NCBI RefSeq assembly: GCF_900112765.1
Contig: NZ_FOMZ01000017.1
Location: 41,399-105,398 of the forward strand
Source: Actinopolyspora alba
GTDB lineage: Bacteria; Actinomycetota; Actinomycetes; Mycobacteriales; Pseudonocardiaceae
Reading direction: 5' to 3'
Length of the DNA stretch: 64,000 nt
The notes under the pieces were generated by a model. That model was not told the DNA's origin, did not search any database, and saw only the letters and a list, made by a program, of their open reading frames with translations. Shown in pieces: positions 58,101-64,000 of this stretch; position 1 is the stretch's first letter, and each line of letters opens with the position of its first letter. Made by a program: the position numbers and the translations under genes.

Positions 58101-58499
58101 ATGTCAATTGATGCCGGAACCCTGCAGCCTGTTGGTCTGTTCACCGGTCAGCACGTCCTAGCCGAACTCGAGGGCGTGGCCGCTGAGCTGCTCGACGACG
58201 AACAGTTCCTGACAGACGCGCTCAACAGCGCACTGGACCGTTCCCAGGCCACGGTGTGTGACGTGATCTCGAAACGATTCGATCCGCAGGGTGTGACGGT
58301 GCTCGCGCTCCTGTCGGAATCCCACGCTTCGTTGCACTCCTATCCGGAAAACGGTTCGATCTTCATCGATGTGTTCACTTGCGGGAACAGGGCACAGCCG
58401 GAGCGCGCGGTGGATCTGCTCGCCGAGTCGCTGGGCCCGACGAATGTGAACTGCCGGACGATCCGGCGTGGTCATGACTACGAAACAGGCCTCACGTGA
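58101..58499 (+). CDS. speD: S-adenosylmethionine decarboxylase proenzyme
   Basis: A 132-residue proenzyme. It cleaves itself before a serine to make a pyruvoyl cofactor; the site is seen in LSESHASLHSYPE. Downstream, DVFTCGNRAQPERAV has the catalytic Cys. It makes the aminopropyl donor for spermidine. GGGAGG precedes the ATG. The end overlaps the next gene by 26 bases. Confidence 0.94.
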   Translation: MSIDAGTLQPVGLFTGQHVLAELEGVAAELLDDEQFLTDALNSALDRSQATVCDVISKRFDPQGVTVLALLSESHASLHSYPENGSIFIDVFTCGNRAQPERAVDLLAESLGPTNVNCRTIRRGHDYETGLT

Positions 58500-59418
58500 A
58501 CAGCGTGTGTTCGGCCGAGCTCATCCGAAGGAGCGGGAGTTGATCGAGCTCGACGGCAAGCAGTGGATCCAGGAGCCGCTGGGTGACGACATGCGGCGGC
58601 TCTGGCGCGTCGACGAGGTGTTGTGGGAAGGCGACACCGCTTATCAGCACGTGGTGATCGGCCGTACCGGCCAGGGCGTCGCGTTGTTCTGCGACGACGA
58701 TCGGCAGAGCACCGAGTTCTCGCAGCTGGTCTACCACGAGGCGATGATGGTGCCCGGTTTTCTGCTCGCGGAACAGCTTGAACGGGTGTTGATCGTCGGC
58801 TCCAGCGAGGGTGTGGCCAGCCGGATGGCCGTCAAGGCGGGCGCCGCGCGAGTGGACCACGTGGATATCGACAGTGAGTGCGTGCGCGTCTGTGCCGAGC
58901 ACCTTCCGTACGGATACACCGCCGCCGAGCTCGCGGATCTGGAAGCGGGCAACGGTCCCATAAAGCTGCACTACACCGACGGGTGGAGTTTTCTCGACCA
59001 GGCGATCGGTGCGGGAGAACGCTACGACCTGGTGATCGTGGACCTCCCCGACGAACGGGCGGACGAGACCGACAGTCAGCACAACCGCCTGTACGGCGAG
59101 GAGTTCATTCGAAGGTGTCATGCCGTGCTGGCACCCGGAGGTGTGGTCGGTTTCCAGGCCGGATCACCGACGGTCTGGCGCAACACCACGCTCGTCCGGG
59201 CCTACAACCGATTCCGCACGGTGTTCGACACTGTCACCTACTTCGGTTCCGACGAGCACGAGTGGGCATTCCTGTTCGGCCGTGTCGAACAGCTGGACGA
59301 CCCGGTCAACGTCATGCTCGACGCGATGCCGAAGAGCCAGTACGAACCGGCCACGATCGACGACGCGAGTCTGATCGGCTTGACGGTCCCGCCGTACTCG
59401 GTGCGCCACCAGGAGTGA
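58474..59418 (+). CDS. speE: Spermidine synthase-like aminopropyltransferase
   Basis: A 314-residue protein of the spermine/spermidine synthase fold. The methyltransferase-like glycine loop reads VLIVGSSEGVASRMAVKAGA, where classical enzymes have GGGDG. Further family marks are DHVDIDSECVRVCAEHLPY and a DLPDER motif in place of the usual acidic D-x-x-D-P. It is divergent but the neighbours strongly suggest aminopropyl transfer. ATG at 58474 was chosen; GTG at 58468 or 58507 are alternatives. A 12-bp stem terminator follows. Confidence 0.85.
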   Translation: MTTKQASREQRVFGRAHPKERELIELDGKQWIQEPLGDDMRRLWRVDEVLWEGDTAYQHVVIGRTGQGVALFCDDDRQSTEFSQLVYHEAMMVPGFLLAEQLERVLIVGSSEGVASRMAVKAGAARVDHVDIDSECVRVCAEHLPYGYTAAELADLEAGNGPIKLHYTDGWSFLDQAIGAGERYDLVIVDLPDERADETDSQHNRLYGEEFIRRCHAVLAPGGVVGFQAGSPTVWRNTTLVRAYNRFRTVFDTVTYFGSDEHEWAFLFGRVEQLDDPVNVMLDAMPKSQYEPATIDDASLIGLTVPPYSVRHQE

Positions 59419-59427
59419 CGACTCGCG

Positions 59428-59487
59428 ACACCGGCCGTGGAACGGGGCTCCGCGTCCGCGGTGGCGGGGCCCGCACACGGCCGGTGT
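59428..59487. terminator. Long hairpin between convergent genes
   Basis: ACACCGGCCGTG (59428-59439) and CACGGCCGGTGT (59476-59487) pair perfectly over 12 bp around a 36-base GC-rich loop. It begins ten bases after the aminopropyltransferase stop and can also serve the converging gene at 59588. Confidence 0.7.
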
Positions 59488-59587
59488 CCGTCGAACGCCG
59501 CCACACCGCCTGCTGATCACCGGTGGTGCGGCCGGAAGCGTCCGGATATCGGTCCGGCCCGCGGAGCGGTTCAATCCCGATGCCGGT

Positions 59588-60757
59588 TCACCCGAGATAC
59601 GGGTGTTGCCCCGTACCGCTGCCCGCGTCCTCGTACTTGTTGAACCACTGGTCGAACGCGAGTCCTCTGGTGCGCAACCGTTGTTCGACGGCTTCCCCGG
59701 TTACCGACTCCTCCGAAGCATCGGACCGGTCGGCAGTGATCGTCTCCACCGCGAACAGCTCCTCGTAGGCGTTGTCGGGGCACGCGTGAGCCGCGAACGA
59801 CTCGAACAGCGGCGCGCTCTCGTCCCAGCTCATCAGCTCCGTGGCCTCCAGCACCACGCGGGCCTCGTTGATGAACAGCCGCAGTGCCAACGCCTCCGCC
59901 ACACAGCGCGGTGGTTGCCAGCGAGTGCCCGTCAGTCGGGTGGCCACGGCCGCGGAGCACAACAGCAGTGAGCGAGTGAAACGCGCGTCGTAGTTGTGCT
60001 GGTAGCACGGCGGAAGCTCCTCCAGTACCAGCAGCCCCACCGCGCCGTCCGCCGTGGCGTCGTTGACCGTCAGTGCCAGCTCGTCGTAGAAGAGCTCGTC
60101 GGTCACGACGCTGACGGCGTGAATCAGCGCGCCGGCCGCGAGGTTCGCCCGCTGCTCGTTGGTCCCGCTCGCGTCGAAGGCATTCGGCGCGAAGGCGCGT
60201 AGCCGCTCCGAGAGTTCGTGCAGCCGAATCCGCCAGTTCTCCGTCTCGGGCGATTCCGCGCCCGGGGAACGCGCTTCAGCGGTGCCGCCCGAGCCGGTTC
60301 GCCAGGAATCCGACTCCGGGAGGTCGGCCTGCTCGAACGCGTCCTCGACCTCGGCCTGCAACCGCTCATCGGCCTCACCGAGCTGACCACCGGAGTGCTG
60401 TTCCGCCGCCGCGAGGCTCTCGTTGAACTCGTCCTCGGTGATCTTCACTTCGGAGTGCGTGAGCGTCCAGTGCTCCAGCACCTGGCTGTCCAGCAGGATC
60501 TCCCGCAGCACGTTGGCGGCGGCGTTCTCCGCGGCCGACAGTGAGGGGGCGTCAACCGCGAGCATCACGGTCGACCCGTCCGGACCGACCTCGATCCGGT
60601 AGTCCAACACGTCGATGTCTTCCTCCTCGGGGCCCGCCACCCCTTCGACTCGACCGAGCTGGTGATCGAGTACCGACACCACCCCCTCCTGTTGTAGTGG
60701 GTCGAGCTTCGAGATGTCCACCGGAGGCCGCAGCCCCGCGGTCACTACATAGTCCAC
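59588..60757 (-). CDS. Acidic hypothetical protein, unknown function
   Basis: A 389-residue soluble, strongly acidic protein. A conserved-looking N-terminal domain covers about residues 1-100 (LRPPVDISKLDPLQQEGVV, DYRIEVGPDGSTVMLAVDAP). It is linked by an acidic, low-complexity stretch to a helical C-terminal part (WQPPRCVAEALALRLFINEA). GTG at 60757 has AGGA upstream; ATG at 60793 is an alternative. I recognise no family. Confidence 0.7.
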   Translation of the reverse strand: MDYVVTAGLRPPVDISKLDPLQQEGVVSVLDHQLGRVEGVAGPEEEDIDVLDYRIEVGPDGSTVMLAVDAPSLSAAENAAANVLREILLDSQVLEHWTLTHSEVKITEDEFNESLAAAEQHSGGQLGEADERLQAEVEDAFEQADLPESDSWRTGSGGTAEARSPGAESPETENWRIRLHELSERLRAFAPNAFDASGTNEQRANLAAGALIHAVSVVTDELFYDELALTVNDATADGAVGLLVLEELPPCYQHNYDARFTRSLLLCSAAVATRLTGTRWQPPRCVAEALALRLFINEARVVLEATELMSWDESAPLFESFAAHACPDNAYEELFAVETITADRSDASEESVTGEAVEQRLRTRGLAFDQWFNKYEDAGSGTGQHPYLG

Positions 60758-60887
60758 CGCGTCTCGTCCTCTTTCCGACTCGTTGCCGGGCATGGTACGT
60801 CCCGGCAACCGGCGGGTCGTGTACGACGCGCCAGCGCCCCTCGCCGCTCCGTTCAACCGGCGGGACGGTCATTATGGCCCCGTGACG

Positions 60888-61784
60888 ATGGTGACGGTAT
60901 TCGGTAGTTGCAACATGGATCTGGTCGCCTACGTGGCGACACCACCATGCAGGGGAGAGACGGTGCACGGTCGTGCGTTCAGCACCGTCCCCGGCGGGAA
61001 GGGAGCCAACCAGGCGATAGCCGCCGCGAGAGCCGCCGCGAACACCCGGTTTCTCGGCGCGGTCGGTGATGACGGGTTCGGCAGTCGGATCCGTGCCGAG
61101 CTGGGCGACTCCGGAGTCGACACGGCGGGGCTGCGGACGGTGGAGGGACACAGCGGTACCGCGCACATCGTGGTCGACGACGACGGTGGAAACTCGATCA
61201 TCGTCGTGGGAGGTGCCAACGAGACGGTTGATCGACTGCACGAGGGTGACGCGGACGCGATCGCCGACTCGGACTGTCTGCTGTTGCAGTTGGAGACCCC
61301 GCTGCGGGGAGCTTCGGAGGCCGCCGAGGTGGCCGCCCGCAACGGAGTGCGCGTGATCCTGACACCCGCCCCGGCGGAGCCGGTGCCGGAGTCGCTGTTG
61401 TCGAACGTGGATCTGCTGGTGCCGAACGAGCACGAAGCAGCTGTTCTCACCGGTGAGTCGGATCCGGAACGAGCCCTGCCCGCGCTGCTGGAAAGCGTTC
61501 CGGAGGTCGTGGTGACCATGGGAGATCAGGGGGTGTGCTACGGAAATCGAGCGGGCGAGCGCGTCAGGATGCCCGCGTTCTCGGTGCGGGCGGTGGACAC
61601 CACGGCGGCGGGGGACACCTTCGTCGGTGTGCTGGCGGCGGCGTTGGCCCGCGGTACGGATATCACCCGAGCGTTGCGGCATGGTTCCGCGGCAGCGGCG
61701 TTGTCGATACAACGAAAGGGCGCGAGCGGATCGATGCCGGTGGAGGACGATATTCACGAATTTTTGGAGCGGGCCACCGATTGA
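60888..61784 (+). CDS. rbsK: Ribokinase-like PfkB family sugar kinase
   Basis: A 298-residue kinase. It starts VFGSCNMDLVAYVATPPCRGET; VPGGKGANQAIAAARAA binds sugar and DTTAAGDTFVGVLAAAL holds the catalytic Asp and anion hole. The pattern best matches ribokinase, which phosphorylates ribose for nucleotide synthesis. ATG at 60888 or GTG at 60882 may be the start. It is divergent from the acidic hypothetical gene. Confidence 0.87.
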   Translation: MVTVFGSCNMDLVAYVATPPCRGETVHGRAFSTVPGGKGANQAIAAARAAANTRFLGAVGDDGFGSRIRAELGDSGVDTAGLRTVEGHSGTAHIVVDDDGGNSIIVVGGANETVDRLHEGDADAIADSDCLLLQLETPLRGASEAAEVAARNGVRVILTPAPAEPVPESLLSNVDLLVPNEHEAAVLTGESDPERALPALLESVPEVVVTMGDQGVCYGNRAGERVRMPAFSVRAVDTTAAGDTFVGVLAAALARGTDITRALRHGSAAAALSIQRKGASGSMPVEDDIHEFLERATD

Positions 61785-61898
61785 ACGAAAAACGATCACA
61801 TTTGGCGTGCTTTCGTGCACGCAATGTTTTCGGCGCCGGCCTCCCCGGCGGGCGGGGACCACTCGTGTCACCCCGCCCGCCAGGGCACTACAGCCGGA

Positions 61899-62267
61899 TC
61901 ACTGTGCTTTGTCGTAGGCCTCGACGATCTCCGCGGGAATCCGGCCACGATCGGAAACCTGCATACCCTGTTGGCGTGCCCATTCCCGAATGGCCTGATT
62001 CCGTTCACGGTCGGCGGCTTTCGGTGCTTGTGAGCCGCTGTTCGACTGGCGAGTTTTCCCGGCCTTGTTCGCCTTGCCGCTGCGCTTGCGGCCACCGACG
62101 CGACGGGCGCTGGAAAGATAGGGAGCCAGCGCGTCGCGGAGTTCGGCAGCGTTTTCGGACGACAGGTCAATCGTGTAGTTCACACCATCCAGCGCGAACT
62201 CGACGGTCGACTCCGCTTCGGAACCGTCGACGTCGTCGACCAGTTGAACCGTTACCTTCTGCGCCAC
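61899..62267 (-). CDS. lsr2: Nucleoid-associated protein Lsr2
   Basis: A 122-residue H-NS-like silencer. The N-terminal dimerization domain ([24 protein letters not shown]) is followed by a basic linker and the DNA-binding C-terminus [20 protein letters not shown], in which RGR inserts in the minor groove of AT-rich DNA. GTG start with GAGGG seven bases upstream. It represses horizontally acquired genes in actinobacteria. Divergent from a paralog at 62655. Confidence 0.96.
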   Translation of the reverse strand: MAQKVTVQLVDDVDGSEAESTVEFALDGVNYTIDLSSENAAELRDALAPYLSSARRVGGRKRSGKANKAGKTRQSNSGSQAPKAADRERNQAIREWARQQGMQVSDRGRIPAEIVEAYDKAQ

Positions 62268-62331
62268 TGCTAACCCTCGATTCCGGATCGTTTTCGTCGG
62301 TCATCCACAGCTTACGACGAAGCGCGACAGT

Positions 62332-62357
62332 ACAATAAACTAGCGTTACTCTATTGT
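62332..62357. promoter_or_regulatory. AT-rich inverted repeat upstream of lsr2
   Basis: ACAATA and TATTGT flank 14 bases in an unusually AT-rich part of the 387-base gap between the two Lsr2-family genes. It is about 65 bases upstream of lsr2. AT-rich DNA attracts Lsr2, so self-control is possible (inference). Confidence 0.4.
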
Positions 62358-62550
62358 CGTGAACGGCCGCGACGTGATGTTGTAGTGAGCTCCGCGTCAC
62401 TGTTCGCGTTGTAGTGCTCTTCCCGGAGCAGCACAACACGGAGTACCGCGTTGCCCGAGTGAGGGGTTCCAGTACTATTGGTTTTTAGGAACCGACTACA
62501 TGGGCGTGGGTGGTTTACGAGCGCGCATGAGGCTGTTCTATCGTGAGGAG

Positions 62551-62579
62551 GAGACAACGGCCCGACCGCGTGCTATAAC
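62551..62579 (+). promoter_or_regulatory. Candidate promoter of the Lsr2-like paralog
   Basis: GAGACA is followed after 17 bases by TATAAC, a good actinobacterial housekeeping -35/-10 pair. It lies about 75 bases before the start of the 62655 gene. Confidence 0.5.
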
Positions 62580-62654
62580 GTAAGTGTCGGTCGGAGGTGT
62601 CTTACCGGCAAGTGTCGCGGAGCGAGACGGGGCACGTTCCCGAAACAGGTGATC

Positions 62655-63188
62655 ATGGCCGAGCGGATTCAGGTCGAACTCGTCGACGACATCGACGGGT
62701 CCGAAGCGCAGCAGACAGTTACTTTCGCCATGGATGGCGTGAGCTATGAAATCGACCTGAGTGAACAGAATGCGCGGAACCTGCGTGAGCTGTTCGGGCC
62801 GTACATCAGGCAGGCACGCACGGCGCAGCAGCAGAACAACAACCGGCGGCAGAGCCGGAAGCAGGAGCGGGAGGACCGGAAGACCCGGCAGGCCAACCGC
62901 AAGCTGACCGAGGAGATCCGGGGTGCGGCTCGGCGCAGTCACGAGCGCTATCAGCAGGATCGCCAGGAGCAAGCGGCGGATCGGGCCGAATCGACGTCGC
63001 GGAGTGACCAGCTCGACCAGAGTGGCCAGCTCGATCAGGAGACGCTGCTGGAACACCCGCTGTCCTTCGCGCCGGATGCTTCCGGTCAGGTCGCCGGCGG
63101 ACAAGCACCGGCGGAAGACGTCGAGGACACCGAGGAGAGCCGTTTCCCCGCTGTTTCACTTCCGCAGTTCTCTTCCGCGAACGAGTGA
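62655..63188 (+). CDS. Lsr2-like paralog lacking the RGR DNA-binding motif
   Basis: A 177-residue protein. The first 60 residues (IQVELVDDIDGSEAQQTVTF, SYEIDLSEQNARNLRELF) match the Lsr2 dimerization domain closely. A region like the Lsr2 C-terminus follows (LTEEIRGAARRSHERYQQ), but where Lsr2 has DRGRIPAE this protein reads DRQEQAAD, so the minor-groove RGR is gone. A Gln/Arg/Glu-rich linker and an acidic tail extend it by about 55 residues. It could form mixed dimers with Lsr2 and relieve silencing (inference). ATG follows AGGTGATC. Confidence 0.85.
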   Translation: MAERIQVELVDDIDGSEAQQTVTFAMDGVSYEIDLSEQNARNLRELFGPYIRQARTAQQQNNNRRQSRKQEREDRKTRQANRKLTEEIRGAARRSHERYQQDRQEQAADRAESTSRSDQLDQSGQLDQETLLEHPLSFAPDASGQVAGGQAPAEDVEDTEESRFPAVSLPQFSSANE

Positions 63189-63462
63189 GGCAGGCACGCT
63201 CGTTCACGTTGTTCCGTACCAGTGCACCGTGCCGGTGCTCTGCCGGGTTCTGTCGTGCCCGTGCGGCCGTGGCACTCGCTCGCCGATGCCGCTCGACTAC
63301 CGGCGACGGAACGATCTCCCCACTCGGCTGGTACCGCCGCGGGCTCCTCGCGACAGGGTCCTCGTGCGGCGGACCACCTGGCTTGGCCGCCGCTGGGCGC
63401 CGCCGGTGTGAACACGCCAGTCGACTCATACGGTGAGTGGAAACGGTTCGGCGTGACAGGGC

Positions 63463-63496
63463 ACCGTTCGGGCCGCCTCCGGACGGCCCGAACGGT
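63463..63496. terminator. Perfect 13-bp hairpin between convergent genes
   Basis: ACCGTTCGGGCCG and CGGCCCGAACGGT form a perfect stem around CCTCCGGA. It lies between the Lsr2-like gene and the converging small gene at 63511. The rest of the 320-base gap holds nothing recognisable. Confidence 0.75.
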
Positions 63497-63510
63497 TCGG
63501 TGATGTCCGA

Positions 63511-63738
63511 TCAGTCCTCCGCGCGATGGCGGCGACCGGTGCTGCGCTTGCTCTGTTGCGGCGGTGGTTGTGTTCCGGCGCTGTGGCTACCGCCCGAACC
63601 TTGGTCCGACTGATCACTCTGTTCGTGAGCACTTTCCAGGGAGGCGACAAACTCGGGTGGGGCACTGGTCGTCCAGTGGTCCCCTTCCGGGTCGATCAGC
63701 GTGTTCCGCAATTCGGTGTAAATCGGTGTCGAATCCAC
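63511..63738 (-). CDS. Small hypothetical protein
   Basis: A 75-residue hydrophilic protein. The N-terminus (TPIYTELRNTLIDPEGDHWT) looks ordered; the rest is Ser/Gln/Gly-rich and ends in a basic stretch (RSTGRRHRAED). GTG follows a G-rich ribosome site. The terminator on its 3' side supports transcription. No family recognised. Confidence 0.5.
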   Translation of the reverse strand: MDSTPIYTELRNTLIDPEGDHWTTSAPPEFVASLESAHEQSDQSDQGSGGSHSAGTQPPPQQSKRSTGRRHRAED

Positions 63739-63917
63739 TGCTACCCCCGTGGTCGTGTTCCGAGGTCGAGGTTACCGCGCTCGCCGGTGACGGAACGAGG
63801 TGTGGCCGATACTCACCCGAACGTGGACGAGTGTGAATACCGAGCGCCGGCTTGACGAACAATCACGGCTGTTTCGTTGCATGCTCTCCCCCTGGACGTG
63901 TGAAACCCGTGTTCACC

Positions 63918-63971
63918 TGGTGTTTTGGTGGTTGGTGGGGGTGGGTGTGTGGGGTGGTGTGGTGGGGGTTT
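63918..63971 (+). other. 54-base G/T-only tract with G-quadruplex potential
   Basis: From 63918 to 63971 the plus strand has no A or C. It contains four G runs of three or more (63937-63941, 63943-63945, 63951-63954, 63964-63968) with short spacers, fitting a G-quadruplex. A TAGAGT hexamer follows at once, suggesting a promoter for a gene beyond the window edge. Confidence 0.6.
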
Positions 63972-64000
63972 AGAGTGGTTGTTGTCAGCACGGCGGTGCC

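Noticed and set aside
62500..62583. 27-codon frame upstream of the Lsr2-like gene
   Set aside because: It overlaps the candidate promoter, has no ribosome site and its composition is not protein-like.
63222..63503. 93-codon plus-strand frame after the Lsr2-like gene
   Set aside because: No ribosome site, low-complexity composition, and it runs through the terminator hairpin.

Overview
The window is high-GC DNA dense with genes, with many GTG and TTG starts and many 1-4 base gene overlaps. It contains clear actinobacterial markers: Lsr2, a Mec/CysO/CysM sulfur-carrier system, DUF3618, Imm1, an XRE-DUF397 pair and a B12-type cobalamin riboswitch. Two blocks keep the gene order known from Mycobacterium tuberculosis: ctaD-serB2, and dinG-pncB-clpS-DUF2017-peptidase-mec-cysO-cysM-rhomboid-murI-MBL-rph-rdgB. 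The source is probably a filamentous actinomycete, perhaps of the Pseudonocardiales/Actinopolyspora type. The genus is an inference and was not tested. There are no insertion sequences, prophage genes or CRISPR arrays; this looks like ordinary chromosome.

Layout. 1-3.6 kb: succinate dehydrogenase/fumarate reductase (membrane subunit cut by the window edge, flavoprotein, iron-sulfur protein). 3.9-7 kb: an SDR oxidoreductase, a small membrane protein, a HAD phosphatase and a DUF305 lipoprotein. 7.1-11.9 kb: ctaD, serB, a membrane protein and a PTH2-type peptidyl-tRNA hydrolase. 12.9-17.5 kb: a tightly coupled operon on the minus strand, bioY-AMP ligase-thiolase-bioM-bioN. 18.2-22.6 kb: dinG and the NAD salvage pair pncA/pncB. 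22.7-31.2 kb: the conserved clpS-to-rdgB block, in which cysO, mec and cysM form a protein-bound thiocarboxylate route to cysteine and an Imm1-family gene sits between the MBL gene and rph. 31.3-39.4 kb: membrane proteins, bcp, poxB, an XRE/DUF397 regulator pair and a PH-domain pair. 39.5-43.1 kb: an ABC importer behind a cobalamin riboswitch, and an unusual tRNA. 43.2-44.8 kb: DUF3618, a TetR regulator and an unknown gene. 44.8-56.3 kb: a purine catabolism locus (MobA-like, XdhC, NCS2 permease, guanine deaminase, three xanthine dehydrogenase subunits, 8-oxoguanine-type deaminase) divergent from a PucR regulator. 56.8-59.4 kb: a polyamine operon (PLP decarboxylase, SpeD, aminopropyltransferase-like). 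59.6-63.7 kb: an unknown acidic protein, a ribokinase and two divergent Lsr2-family genes.

Most notable. (1) A class I tRNA-like gene carries a UAG (Leu CUA) anticodon but has a five-base variable loop. (2) Next to a normal lsr2 lies a paralog that keeps the dimerization domain but has lost the RGR DNA-binding motif. (3) The bioY operon contains a thiolase lacking two canonical catalytic residues. (4) CysO ends in Gly-Gly-Met-Arg rather than Gly-Gly, which implies trimming, plausibly by the adjacent JAMM peptidase. (5) A family of near-palindromic intergenic elements with a GATTTCGCGNGAAATC core occurs at four loci.
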